Assembly (NCBI RefSeq): GCF_003268815.1
Contig: NZ_QLSV01000005.1
Location: 124,001-188,000, forward strand
Direction of reading: 5' to 3'
DNA length: 64,000 bases
DNA from: Flavobacterium lacus
GTDB lineage: Bacteria; Bacteroidota; Bacteroidia; Flavobacteriales; Flavobacteriaceae
This document shows positions 38,408 to 46,932 of the stretch, one piece after another (position 1 is the stretch's first letter; every line of letters begins with the position of its first letter). Made by a program: the position numbers and the translations under genes. The notes below the pieces were generated by a model. The model did no database searches and was not told the origin of the DNA. It saw only the letters and a list, made by a program, of their open reading frames with translations.

Positions 38408-39163
38408 ATGAGTAAGCACGATGACCAAGATTTAAAATTAGCTGTTTTGATTGATGCTGATAATGTTCCGTTTAGTAATATTAAAGGTATGATGGAAGAA
38501 ATTGCAAAATACGGCACCCCCACAACCAAGCGAATTTATGCCGATTGGACTCGACCAAATGCCAATGGATGGAAAGGCGTTTTATTGGAAAATGCCATTA
38601 CGCCTATTCAGCAATACGGGTATACGACGGGAAAAAATTCGTCAGATTCGGCGTTGATTATTGATGCCATGGATTTGTTGTATTCCGGCAAATTGGATGG
38701 TTTTTGTATTGTTTCTAGTGATAGTGATTTTACGCGTTTAGCCATTCGTTTGCGAGAATCCGGCATGAAAGTGATTGGTATTGGCGAACAAAAAACGCCA
38801 AAACCTTTTATTAGTGCCTGTGATCGATTTATTTTTATTGAGGTGTTGGAAGGTGCTAAAAAGAAAAAAACAACGGCAACTTCTACTGACAAAAAGAAAG
38901 AAGAAAAAATATATACTAAAATTGATGTTGATACCATTGATATCATTGAATCGAGTATCGAAGATATTGCAGACGATGATGGATGGGCATTTTTGGGCGA
39001 TGTTGGCAATTTGATTGTAAAGAAAAAACCTGAATTTGACCCTAGGAATTTTGGTTTTACTAAATTAACTCCATTAATGAAATCGCTAACGCATTTGTTA
39101 GAAATTCATGAACGCGAATCGGATAAAAAAGGAATTAAACATGTTTATGTTCGATTGAAATAG
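38408..39163 (+). CDS. NYN-domain nuclease with C-terminal OST-HTH/LOTUS domain
   Basis: 251 residues. The NYN (PIN-like) domain spans about 10-150, with acidic residues at VLIDADNV (Asp16, Asp18), GKNSSDSALIIDAMDLLYSG and CIVSSDSDFTRLAIRLRESG. These make up the expected Mg-binding centre of a single-strand RNA nuclease. A Lys-rich linker (KKKKTTATSTDKKKEEK) leads to a winged-helix LOTUS domain (about 180-250: SIEDIADDDGWAFLGDVGNLIVKKKPEFDPRNFGFTKLTPLMKSL). This LabA/NicB-like pairing suggests RNA binding and cleavage. Monocistronic; a repeat copy follows. Confidence 0.92.
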   Translation: MSKHDDQDLKLAVLIDADNVPFSNIKGMMEEIAKYGTPTTKRIYADWTRPNANGWKGVLLENAITPIQQYGYTTGKNSSDSALIIDAMDLLYSGKLDGFCIVSSDSDFTRLAIRLRESGMKVIGIGEQKTPKPFISACDRFIFIEVLEGAKKKKTTATSTDKKKEEKIYTKIDVDTIDIIESSIEDIADDDGWAFLGDVGNLIVKKKPEFDPRNFGFTKLTPLMKSLTHLLEIHERESDKKGIKHVYVRLK

Positions 39164-39200
39164 AGTGTTGAAAAGATTTTGTTTTGAAATGGGATTTCCT

Positions 39201-39340
39201 AGCCCGGGTTGAAACGGAAAGCTTTTTTGTTTGAAACAATTTAGTTTTACCGGTTTAGTAAAGCGACCTTGGGAGCTATTGCAAAACCGTGCAAAACTTT
39301 TGTTTTAAGCAAAAAACTTGCAGTGGAAGACCGGAATGGC
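39201..39340 (+). repeat. Dispersed intergenic repeat, copy D
   Basis: Left end AGCCCGGGTTGAAACGGAAA at 39201-39220; core AAGCGACCTTGGGAGCT at 39261-39277; right end CTTGCAGTGGAAGACCGG near 39317-39334. Runs AAACAA / TTGTTT and AAAACTTT / AAAAAACTT flank the core and may pair. It fills the gap between the NYN gene and the convergent hybrid kinase gene. Confidence 0.65.
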
Positions 39341-39351
39341 TTCTAAAAAAA

Positions 39352-41733
39352 TTAAACCAACTCCGAAATATTTTTAAATAACAACTCTTTATCGACGGGT
39401 TTAGACATGTATTTGTTCATGCCAATTTCCATTACTCGATCTTTTGTTGTTTCCATTACATCAGCAGTTAAGGCAATGATTGGAATGTTCTTTTTATCAT
39501 CTCCGGCAACGCCATTTCTGATGGCAATGGTGGCTTCGTAACCATCCATGACCGGCATTTGTAAATCCATGAGAATCAAGTCGAAATGCCTTTCTCGCAA
39601 AGCATCAACACCTTCCTGACCATTATTGGCAAAAACGACGGTGGTGTTAAGCCATTTTTTAGTAATCATTTTAATCACCATTTGATTCATGGCATTATCT
39701 TCGACAACCAAAATAGTTTTGCCTTTTAAATCATGATTAAGTACTGCTACAACCTGAATTTCTTGCTTTTCAACGGCAATAGTTTGGTATTCTAAGGTGA
39801 TTTTACAAACTGTTCCTTGGTCTAAAATACTTTGTAAATCTACTTTTCCGTTGTGCAAATCGGCTAAGGTTTTTACGATGTAAAGTCCTAACCCTAAACC
39901 GCCAAATTTTCGTTTATTATTGATGCTTTCTTGCGTAAATGATTCGAAAATAGAATTCATTTTTTCCTTCGGGATACCTACTCCTGTGTCAGCTATAGTG
40001 AAAATAAAGTCAACCGTATCCGCTTTCTTTTGCTTACATTCTACTTTAAAAGAAACAAATCCGTGTGTTGTAAATTTTAGACCGTTACTTAAAACATTGT
40101 TGATCATCTGGGTCAAACGCATTTTATCACCTAAAATCATTTCCGGTAGATCGGGTGAAATTTCAAGGTTGAACCCGAGACCTTGATTTTTGGCACGATA
40201 AGCCATGTTTTTTGCCAAATGTTCTAGCAATGGTTTTGGACTAAATTCTTCGAAATCTAGTTTTAATTCGCCTTTTTCTATTTTTGAAAAGTCTAAAATA
40301 TCGTTGACAGAGCTCAGCAAACTGTAGGACGAATCTTTGATGAGTCTACTGTTTCTTTGAATAATTTCGTCTTTAGAATCTTTTGAAATTTCTTTAGATA
40401 AATTTAGAATAGCATTAAGCGGAGTACGAAGTTCGTGACTAATGTTAGAGAGAAAATAGGATTTCATTTCATTCATTTCTTCCGATTTTTGAAGAGCAAC
40501 TTCTTGCAACTCTTCACGTTCATCTCTTAATTTTCTGATTAAGTTTGCCATGGAGAGGGAAAGAAAAATTACTTCCATTCCGGTGCCCAATTTTGAACCG
40601 TTTTCTGTCATAAAAGTAACGGGTAAAATGCTGAAATTCTTTAGAATAAACACCACAAAACCAGCTATTAAAAAGAAAATACCAACAACAAAAAACTTGT
40701 CTATTTCGCCTGTTTTGTGGTAAATCACGATAATGGAAGAAACAATCAAAACAAGTAAAAACAAGCCCAAAACATTGGCAATTGGATACGAAATTTCTAA
40801 TGCATTTGGGTGAATGAATAACGATGTAAAAAGAATAAAGTCTAAGATGAAAACGACATAAAATGCCAAATTAATAAATTGACTGTATTTCCTGATTTGT
40901 AGAAAAACCTGAGCATATCTGCCCAGAAAAAAATTAGCGATGCAAGCTGAAAGAATTACCGCATTAAGTGATAGCCAACCCGAATTGGGGGTGAATAATT
41001 GATAAAAATAACCATCGATAGAAAACTGAAGCATTCCGATAAAAACCACATATAAACTGTAATAGAGGAAACTTCGCTCTTTCATTGCAAAGAAAAAGAA
41101 CAAGTAAATGATGGCGGTGATGAGTAAAATTCCGTAAAAAATTCCGAAAATAACTTGTTCAAAGGATACCGTTTGCATCAAATTATCCATTGTTCGTAAA
41201 ATTATTCCTGCGTTGATAACTTCGCCATCACTTTTTAAATGCAAATAGTAATTATACTTTTGATGAGGTTCTAAAACGACTTTGAAAATGATTTTTCGGT
41301 TTTTAAAACTTCGTTCATTGAAAGCAATACCGTCGCCACTGATTTGTTTTGAAATTTTTCCGGCGGAATCGATGGTATAAAATTCTGCGAAATCAACTAT
41401 CGGGCGACAGGTTTCAAGAAAATAAGTTAGTTCTTTATCAGTAGTATTAAAAATTTGAAATTTAATCCAATAATGTGATTTTGTAAAACCTAAGTCGGTG
41501 TTTTCATTTGGTAAATCACTAAAAACTAATTTTTTATCAAGAATAATTTCGTGAATTGTTCGTTGATTTTGCTCTAAATTGGCAATTTTAGCATACGGAT
41601 GTAATGAAATTTCATCTTCAAAATAATTTTCATTAATGATAAATTGCGAGTGAAGTTGAAAAGTGTTGAGTAAAAAAAGTAAAGAAAAAGCAAAAAAAAC
41701 TTTCAACGATGGGGCTTCGTAATTATGTTTCAT
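39352..41733 (-). CDS. Hybrid sensor histidine kinase/response regulator with 7TMR-DISM sensor
   Basis: 793 residues. In order: a signal-like start, a 7TMR-DISM extracellular beta domain (about 30-175, ending LEPHQKYNYYLHLKSDGEV), and seven membrane helices (about 185-390). Then come a coiled coil, HisKA with the phospho-acceptor His433 in SHELRTPLNAIL, and HATPase_c with N, G1 (DTGVGIPKEKM) and G2 (GGLGLGLYI) boxes. Last is a receiver domain with Asp723 in LILMDLQMPVMDG and the Lys in NKYMSKPVDK. No output domain is fused and no separate regulator gene is adjacent, so the phosphate target is elsewhere. The ligand of the DISM domain, often a carbohydrate or lipid, is unknown. Confidence 0.95.
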   Translation of the reverse strand: MKHNYEAPSLKVFFAFSLLFLLNTFQLHSQFIINENYFEDEISLHPYAKIANLEQNQRTIHEIILDKKLVFSDLPNENTDLGFTKSHYWIKFQIFNTTDKELTYFLETCRPIVDFAEFYTIDSAGKISKQISGDGIAFNERSFKNRKIIFKVVLEPHQKYNYYLHLKSDGEVINAGIILRTMDNLMQTVSFEQVIFGIFYGILLITAIIYLFFFFAMKERSFLYYSLYVVFIGMLQFSIDGYFYQLFTPNSGWLSLNAVILSACIANFFLGRYAQVFLQIRKYSQFINLAFYVVFILDFILFTSLFIHPNALEISYPIANVLGLFLLVLIVSSIIVIYHKTGEIDKFFVVGIFFLIAGFVVFILKNFSILPVTFMTENGSKLGTGMEVIFLSLSMANLIRKLRDEREELQEVALQKSEEMNEMKSYFLSNISHELRTPLNAILNLSKEISKDSKDEIIQRNSRLIKDSSYSLLSSVNDILDFSKIEKGELKLDFEEFSPKPLLEHLAKNMAYRAKNQGLGFNLEISPDLPEMILGDKMRLTQMINNVLSNGLKFTTHGFVSFKVECKQKKADTVDFIFTIADTGVGIPKEKMNSIFESFTQESINNKRKFGGLGLGLYIVKTLADLHNGKVDLQSILDQGTVCKITLEYQTIAVEKQEIQVVAVLNHDLKGKTILVVEDNAMNQMVIKMITKKWLNTTVVFANNGQEGVDALRERHFDLILMDLQMPVMDGYEATIAIRNGVAGDDKKNIPIIALTADVMETTKDRVMEIGMNKYMSKPVDKELLFKNISELV

Positions 41734-41823
41734 TTTGTGGTATTAATTTTTATTGGTTTTCTAGTTACGGTTTTTGTAGGTATTTGGATTTATTATAGTA
41801 AAAAAAATCCCAAAAACTCATGA
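41725..41823 (+). CDS. Possible 32-residue single-TM protein
   Basis: MFHFVVLIFIGFLVTVFVGI then WIYYSKKNPKNS: one membrane helix and a basic tail, divergent from and overlapping by nine bases the kinase start. It resembles small cytochrome-oxidase accessory proteins only in size and shape. No ribosome-binding site or promoter is convincing. The rest of the 198-bp gap to 41932 shows nothing identifiable. Confidence 0.25.
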   Translation: MFHFVVLIFIGFLVTVFVGIWIYYSKKNPKNS

Positions 41824-41931
41824 TACCGGAATAGAAATCCACACAAGAATAAACATAATTTCTTTTTAGCAAATGGTTTTAACGATTGTTAAAGTAAACT
41901 ACTTTACTGCATTATTAAAAAGCTACAACGC

Positions 41932-42564
41932 CTAAACACTCAAATAAATCGATACAAAGTGAGCAATAGTCCCAAAAAGCACGAAAAAATGCCAAATCGT
42001 GTGGTAATAAAATTTATGGTCTTTCATGTAAAAATAAACCCCAATTGTGTAACTCAATCCACCGATTAAAATCCACATAAAAACGGAAAAAGGCATAGTA
42101 TGAATGAGTGGTTCTATCACAAAAACAATCATCCAACCCAACGCTAAATAAAGTAAAACCGATATAAATCTGAATTTTTTGGTAAAGAAAATTTTAAAAA
42201 TTATGCCAACCGCAACAATCGACCACATCACACCCAAAAATAGAGTCGCTGTTCTTGAAGGCAAATAGCGAACCATCAACGGAGTATATGTTCCAGCAAT
42301 TAAAAAATAAATACTAATATGATCACCAATTTGTAAAATGTCTTTCACTTTTGGATTTTTCACGGCATGAAATAAAGTAGAAAATGTGTAAACCAACAAC
42401 ATTCCAACTCCAAAAGCAAGAACAGAAATAAAAGTTGACAGCTGGTTTTCATTGAATGAATCAACTAATAAAAACGGCATCGCAATTAGGCAAAAAAGAA
42501 TTCCAAAACCATGTGTGATAGCATTTATAATTTCTTCTTTTTGGGTTTGTACTCGTTTTGACAT
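41932..42564 (-). CDS. trhA: Hemolysin III family membrane protein (PAQR)
   Basis: 210 residues with seven predicted helices. Conserved family residues are in STLFHAVKNPKVKDILQIGDHISIYFLIAGTYTPLMVRYL (a His and an Asp that build the metal site) and the last helix HTIWHFFVLFGTIAHFVSIY (the remaining His residues). The N-terminus EEIINAITHGFGILFCLIA is also typical. The E. coli homologue TrhA is linked to membrane energetics and fatty-acid control; hemolytic activity is not implied. It follows a GNAT gene by 9 nt, so the two are likely one transcript. Confidence 0.93.
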   Translation of the reverse strand: MSKRVQTQKEEIINAITHGFGILFCLIAMPFLLVDSFNENQLSTFISVLAFGVGMLLVYTFSTLFHAVKNPKVKDILQIGDHISIYFLIAGTYTPLMVRYLPSRTATLFLGVMWSIVAVGIIFKIFFTKKFRFISVLLYLALGWMIVFVIEPLIHTMPFSVFMWILIGGLSYTIGVYFYMKDHKFYYHTIWHFFVLFGTIAHFVSIYLSV

Positions 42565-42573
42565 ACTACAAAA

Positions 42574-43110
42574 TTAAAGAAAATTTTCTACATCCTTCGG
42601 ATTAATGACAGCAAATAAATCTAAACTAACATACTTTCCATCTTTAAATTCATAGTCTTTTAAAGTGCCTTCATATAAAAATTTATTCCTTTTCATTACG
42701 TTTTGACAAGCAGTATTTTCAGTTTCCACCTGAGCTTCTATGCGATGCAAGCCTAGACTTTCAAAAGCATAAGCACAAACTGTAGGTAAAACTTCAGAAA
42801 TAATTCCCTTTTTCCAACTTTCAGGAAGTAGCCAAAAACCAATTTCGGCTCGTTTGTGTTGCTTATTCAAATTATTAAAACCAATTGCTCCACAGAATTC
42901 TTGATTTTCAATCGATTCAATTGCCCACCAAATACCGGTTTCATCTTTTTCCAATTGCGAAAACCAAATTATCTGTTCTTTAGTTTCTTCCAACGATGCA
43001 AAACTAATTCCGTAATACTTTATCACTTCCGGATCAGAAAGCCCTTGGTAAACGTTTTCTAAATCGTTGTTTGTAAACTGTCTGAGTAAAAATCGATTAG
43101 TTGTCATCAA
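42574..43110 (-). CDS. GNAT N-acetyltransferase, RimJ/RimL type
   Basis: 178 residues; a second ATG one codon in is an equal start candidate. It begins TTNRFLLRQFTNNDLENVYQGLSDPEVIKYYG, the RimJ-like opening. It then has CGAIGFNNLNKQHKRAEIGFWLLPESWKKGIISEVLPTVCAYAFESLGLHRIEAQVETENTACQNVMKRNKF, covering the acetyl-CoA loop (W-K-K-G) and the NxxS/CxxVMxKxxF end. It probably acetylates a protein N-terminus or a small amine. The hemolysin III gene follows after 9 nt. Confidence 0.92.
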   Translation of the reverse strand: MMTTNRFLLRQFTNNDLENVYQGLSDPEVIKYYGISFASLEETKEQIIWFSQLEKDETGIWWAIESIENQEFCGAIGFNNLNKQHKRAEIGFWLLPESWKKGIISEVLPTVCAYAFESLGLHRIEAQVETENTACQNVMKRNKFLYEGTLKDYEFKDGKYVSLDLFAVINPKDVENFL

Positions 43111-43195
43111 AATGAAAAAAAATTTAAGAGTATAAAATTATAAATAAACTTCAAAAAATGAACTATTTTTACAAATCATATTAAGTTGTAATAAC

Positions 43196-43774
43196 ATGAA
43201 ATTTTCGCTCGTCTTCGCTTCAAACAATCCAAATAAAATCAAAGAAATCCAGTTATTACTTCCTAAAGAAATTACGATTTTAAGTTTAGAGGATATTGGT
43301 TGTTTGGAAGATATCCCGGAAACTTCAGCCACCATCGAAGGAAATGCCATTCAAAAAGCCAATTATGTAACCGAAAAGTATGGTTATTCGTGCTTTGCTG
43401 ATGATACAGGTTTAGAAGTGGAAGCATTAAACGGCGAACCCGGTGTTTATTCTGCTCGTTATGCCGGCGACCAAAGAAATGCGGATGATAATATGACTAA
43501 ATTACTCCACAATTTAGTTGACGAAGAAAATAGAAACGCTCAATTCAAAACAGTAATTTGCTTAAATTTGAATGGAAATCAGCACTTGTTTGAAGGAATA
43601 ATCAAAGGTGAAATCATACGCGAAAAAAGAGGCTCAGAAGGATTTGGCTACGACCCGATTTTTATACCAAACGGATTTAACAAAACCTTTGCTGAAATGC
43701 CAATTGATAAAAAATCCAAAATTAGTCACCGTGGTTTAGCGGTTGAAAAATTGGTTGCGTTTTTAAAGCAATAA
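43196..43774 (+). CDS. rdgB: Non-canonical purine NTP pyrophosphatase (dITP/XTP diphosphatase)
   Basis: 192 residues, full length. FASNNPNKIKEI at the N-terminus, ADDTGLEVEALNGEPGVYSARYAG with the catalytic acidic residues, GFGYDPIFIPNGFNKTFAEMPIDKKSKISHRGLAVEKL at the C-terminus are the family signatures. It hydrolyses dITP, ITP and XTP to monophosphates to keep them out of DNA. Monocistronic, divergent from the GNAT gene. Confidence 0.96.
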   Translation: MKFSLVFASNNPNKIKEIQLLLPKEITILSLEDIGCLEDIPETSATIEGNAIQKANYVTEKYGYSCFADDTGLEVEALNGEPGVYSARYAGDQRNADDNMTKLLHNLVDEENRNAQFKTVICLNLNGNQHLFEGIIKGEIIREKRGSEGFGYDPIFIPNGFNKTFAEMPIDKKSKISHRGLAVEKLVAFLKQ

Positions 43775-43810
43775 AGAACAATATAATCACAGTTTTTATC
43801 AATCTTCCCA

Positions 43811-43840
43811 CCTATTACCCATTACCGATTACCTATAACC
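43811..43840. repeat. ATTACC-type degenerate array
   Basis: CTATTACCCATTACCGATTACCTATAACC: about four 7-8 nt units. It is the complement of the GGTAATGGGT array at 222-250. It lies in the leader region of the DEAD helicase gene, upstream of the promoter. Confidence 0.55.
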
Positions 43841-43908
43841 TTTTACAAAACTCCCAACTAATTAAAAATCAATCACTAACACCATTAGTTTTTATGATTT
43901 TAAAACCC

Positions 43909-43916
43909 TACCTTTG
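43909..43916 (+). promoter_or_regulatory. -7 box for the DEAD helicase gene
   Basis: TACCTTTG, exact consensus (same sequence as the box before the helicase gene at 10072), 21 nt before the ATG at 43937. Confidence 0.5.
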
Positions 43917-43936
43917 CACCCAATTTAAAATACTAT

Positions 43937-45808
43937 ATGAATAAATTTGAACAATTAGGATTGAGTGAGTCGCTACAACGTGCGATTATCGATCTAGGAT
44001 TTGAAAATCCGACCGAAGTACAGGAAAAAGCGATTCCCCTCTTATTGGAACAAGAGACAGATTTAGTTGCGTTGGCTCAAACAGGGACAGGGAAAACGGC
44101 AGCATTTGGTTTCCCGCTAATCCAAAAAATTGATGCGAACAATAGAAATACGCAGGCTTTAATTTTATCTCCAACTCGCGAACTTTGTTTGCAGATTACA
44201 AATGAAATTAAATTGTACTCTAAGTACGAAAAAGGAATCAACGTTGTGGCTGTTTATGGAGGTGCAAGCATCTCGGAACAAGCACGTGAAGTAAAAAGAG
44301 GAGCTCAAATTATTGTTGCAACTCCAGGTAGAATGCAAGACATGATTAATAGAGGTTTGGTAAACATTACTCAAATTAATTATTGTATTCTTGACGAAGC
44401 AGATGAAATGTTGAACATGGGATTCTACGAAGATATCGTGAGCATTTTATCAACAACACCAGACGAAAAAAATACGTGGTTATTCTCGGCCACAATGCCC
44501 GCAGAAGTTTCTCGTATTGCAAAAAAATTCATGCATGATCCGGTAGAAATTACCGTTGGTGCCAAAAACTCCGGTTCTGCCACCGTTTCACACGAATTTT
44601 ATTTAGTGAATGCTCGTGACCGTTATGAAGCGTTAAAACGTTTAGCCGATGCCAATCCGGATATCTTTTCGGTTGTGTTTTGTAGAACCAAAAGAGATAC
44701 ACAAGCCGTTGCCGAAAAATTAATTGAAGACGGATATAACGCTGCTGCTTTGCACGGCGATTTGTCACAAGCTCAACGTGATGGTGTAATGAAATCGTTC
44801 CGTGGTCGTCAAATTCAAATGTTGGTTGCGACAGATGTTGCCGCTCGAGGAATTGACGTAGATAATATCACACACGTGGTAAATTATCAATTACCTGACG
44901 AAATTGAAACCTATAATCACCGTTCAGGCCGTACGGGTCGTGCCGGAAAATTAGGAACTTCCATCGTAATTGTAACGAAAAGTGAGTTGCGTAAAATTTC
45001 GTCTATCGAACGAATCATCAAACAAAAATTTGAAGAAAAAACAATTCCTTCCGGAATCGAAATCTGCGAAATCCAATTATTACACTTAGCAACCAAAATT
45101 AAAGATACCGAAGTAGATCACGAAATTGACAACTATCTTCCGGCAATCAACGAGGTTTTAGAAGGTTTAAGCAAGGAAGAATTAATTAAAAAAATGGTTT
45201 CTGTTGAATTTAACCGTTTCATTAATTACTACAAAAAGAACAGAGATTTATCTGCACAAGCTTCCGGTTCAGAAAGACGTGACGATAGAGCACCAAGAGA
45301 AAACACAAGCGGAGCAACACGTTACTTTGTAAACATCGGATCAAGAGATAATTTTGATTGGATGCAATTGAAAGATTTCTTGCGTGACACATTAGAATTA
45401 GGTCGTGAAGACGTCTATAAAGTAGATGTTAAAGAAGGTTTCTCTTTCTTTAATACCGACGAAGAACATACGGATAAAGTAATGGGAATTTTGAACGGGA
45501 TGGAAATCGAAGGACGCAGAATCAACGTGGAAATTTCTAAAAATGATGGTGGCGGAAGACGTGATCACAACGGAAGAAGCTCTGGCGGAGGTGGTGGGTT
45601 TAGAGGCGAAAGAAGCTCTGGACAACGCAGCGGTGGTTTTGGGCCAAGAAAAGAAGGTGAAGGAGCTCCAAGATCAGACAGACGAGAAGGCGGTTTTAGA
45701 CCAAGAACTGAAAGTGGATCCTCAGACAGACCAAGAAGAACCGAAGGAGAAAGACCTGCAAGCCGTTCTTTTGAAGCTGCAAAAACCAGAAGACCAAGAA
45801 GAAGCTAA
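43937..45808 (+). CDS. DEAD-box RNA helicase, DeaD/CsdA type with DbpA-like RNA-binding domain
   Basis: 623 residues. Motifs: Q-motif (GFENPTEVQEKAIP), AQTGTGKT, PTRELCLQ, TPGRMQD, DEAD at 153-156 in CILDEADEML, SAT in LFSATMP, VATDVAARGIDV and HRSGRTGRAG. A DbpA-type RNA-binding RRM-like domain lies about 458-535 (RYFVNIGSRDNFDWMQLKDFLRDTL...GRRINVEIS). A long Arg/Gly/Glu-rich disordered tail (about 540-623) follows. It is expected to remodel ribosomal RNA or mRNA in the cytoplasm, often cold-induced. It has the same -7 box sequence as the other helicase gene. Confidence 0.96.
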   Translation: MNKFEQLGLSESLQRAIIDLGFENPTEVQEKAIPLLLEQETDLVALAQTGTGKTAAFGFPLIQKIDANNRNTQALILSPTRELCLQITNEIKLYSKYEKGINVVAVYGGASISEQAREVKRGAQIIVATPGRMQDMINRGLVNITQINYCILDEADEMLNMGFYEDIVSILSTTPDEKNTWLFSATMPAEVSRIAKKFMHDPVEITVGAKNSGSATVSHEFYLVNARDRYEALKRLADANPDIFSVVFCRTKRDTQAVAEKLIEDGYNAAALHGDLSQAQRDGVMKSFRGRQIQMLVATDVAARGIDVDNITHVVNYQLPDEIETYNHRSGRTGRAGKLGTSIVIVTKSELRKISSIERIIKQKFEEKTIPSGIEICEIQLLHLATKIKDTEVDHEIDNYLPAINEVLEGLSKEELIKKMVSVEFNRFINYYKKNRDLSAQASGSERRDDRAPRENTSGATRYFVNIGSRDNFDWMQLKDFLRDTLELGREDVYKVDVKEGFSFFNTDEEHTDKVMGILNGMEIEGRRINVEISKNDGGGRRDHNGRSSGGGGGFRGERSSGQRSGGFGPRKEGEGAPRSDRREGGFRPRTESGSSDRPRRTEGERPASRSFEAAKTRRPRRS

Positions 45809-45894
45809 CATCATTTGTTAATTTTCTTATAATTATACAGAAACTACAAAATATATTCTTGTGATTTAGTACTTTTAAACCGTTAAATCATGAT

Positions 45895-46659
45895 ATGAAA
45901 TATTTTGTAGTTTTTTTATTGTTTATCGCTTTTCAACTTTCTGCTCAAGAAAAAGAACGGACCGAAAAAGTAACCGGAACTGTACTTAACGATAGTGATT
46001 CTAAACCGCTATCAAACGTGAATATCATCAACATGAATTCTGTTCGCGGTAGCATCTCAAACAACGAAGGCGTTTTTGAAATCAGCGTGCAAGTCAACGA
46101 TACACTACATATTTCGTTAATCGGATTTCAATCCATTCGTGTTCGTGTTACAAACGACTGGATAAAATCAAAAAACACACAAATAAAACTTACTGAAAAA
46201 GCAATTGCTTTAGAAGAAGTAGTTTTAACACCCTATAATTTAACCGGTTACTTGCAAGTGGATGCAAAACTTATTCCGGTAAACAGAAATCAACGCTACG
46301 GCATTTCCGGATTAAACTATGGTTATGAAGCGGGTCAATATTCCCCTAGTGCTTTTAATCGAGTACTTGGCTCTATCTTCAACCCAACCGATATGCTTTA
46401 TAATTTCTTCGGAAACAAGCCGCGTGAACTCCGCAAGCTAAAAGAAATGAAGAAAGATGACACGGTGCGAAACCTATTAGAATCAAAGTTCGACCGCGAA
46501 ACCATCGCCATCATGCTTGGTATCGACAAAAAAGAAATACCTGAAATTTTAGAACGCTGTAATTATTCTGAATCATTTATTAAAACCGCGAACGATTTGC
46601 AGGTTTTGGATGCAATTAATGATTGTTACGAAGAATACAAAATCCTGAAAAGAAAATAG
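45895..46659 (+). CDS. Secreted protein with carboxypeptidase-regulatory-like (CarboxypepD_reg) domain
   Basis: 254 residues. The signal peptide is MKYFVVFLLFIAFQLSAQ. The CarboxypepD_reg domain spans about 25-105: VTGTVLNDSDSKPLSNVNIINMNSVRGSISNNEGVFEISVQVNDTLHISLIGFQS. This is the plug-like Ig domain found at the N-terminus of SusC-type receptors, but no TonB-dependent barrel follows. The rest (PYNLTGYLQVDAKLIPVN..., FNPTDMLYNFFGNKPRELRKLKEMKKDD) is a conserved helical tail of a small Bacteroidota family. Likely periplasmic or outer-membrane associated; function unknown. Monocistronic. Confidence 0.85.
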   Translation: MKYFVVFLLFIAFQLSAQEKERTEKVTGTVLNDSDSKPLSNVNIINMNSVRGSISNNEGVFEISVQVNDTLHISLIGFQSIRVRVTNDWIKSKNTQIKLTEKAIALEEVVLTPYNLTGYLQVDAKLIPVNRNQRYGISGLNYGYEAGQYSPSAFNRVLGSIFNPTDMLYNFFGNKPRELRKLKEMKKDDTVRNLLESKFDRETIAIMLGIDKKEIPEILERCNYSESFIKTANDLQVLDAINDCYEEYKILKRK

Positions 46660-46660
46660 T

Positions 46661-46730
46661 TTTCTGTTAGCTGTTGTCCGTTGTCTGTCAACCGATAACC
46701 GCTTACTGATAACTGATAACTGATAACCGG
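46661..46730. repeat. Degenerate tandem array, CTGTTGTCCG / GATAACTGATAACC units
   Basis: Starts with TCTGTTAGCTGTTGTCCGTTGTCTGTC (same unit as 24372-24470) and turns into the reverse-oriented form AACCGATAACCGC..ACTGATAACTGATAACTGATAACC. Thus two opposed half arrays meet near 46689. It lies just after the CarboxypepD_reg gene. Confidence 0.65.
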
Positions 46731-46768
46731 AAGAAGCGAATGGTTCGGGCTTTTCCAGCCATCCATTT

Positions 46769-46827
46769 TCCCGCTTTCCGTTGCAATCTCGCCAAAAAAG
46801 GCGAGGATTTCCACTGCAATCGGGGCT
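46769..46827 (-). repeat. Dispersed intergenic repeat, compact copy E
   Basis: On the minus strand: AGCCCCGATTGCAGTGGAAA at 46827-46808, a hairpin CTCGCC-TTTTTT-GGCGAG at 46805-46788, then GATTGCAACGGAAAGCGGGA at 46788-46769. The two ends contain the direct repeat GATTGCA(G/A)(T/C)GGAAA. This is the shortest copy and shows what is constant in the family: the two ends and a central stem-loop. The 273-bp gap holds no gene I can see. Confidence 0.7.
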
Positions 46828-46907
46828 AAAAAGGAAACAAATCGCCTACTTGGAAACAAAAACCGGCTAAAAAAATTTTCTCACATAAAGCACAGAATCC
46901 ACAGAAA

Positions 46908-46928
46908 ACCCGCAACCCGCAACTCGCT
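46908..46928. repeat. AACCCGC tandem repeat
   Basis: ACCCGCAACCCGCAACTCGC, about three 7-nt units, next to the methyltransferase 3' end. The same word in the opposite context is embedded in the glmM coding region at 60504-60530. Confidence 0.6.
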
Positions 46929-46932
46929 ACTT

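Noticed and set aside
42569..42576. Minus-strand TAATTTTG just before the hemolysin III gene as its own promoter
   Set aside because: Transcription would start at the ATG itself, and the box lies at the end of the GNAT gene 9 nt upstream; co-transcription is simpler.
45543..45821. Second open frame of 92 codons over the tail of the DEAD helicase
   Set aside because: It is an alternative reading of the Arg/Gly/Glu-rich low-complexity tail, with strongly biased composition and no initiation signal.
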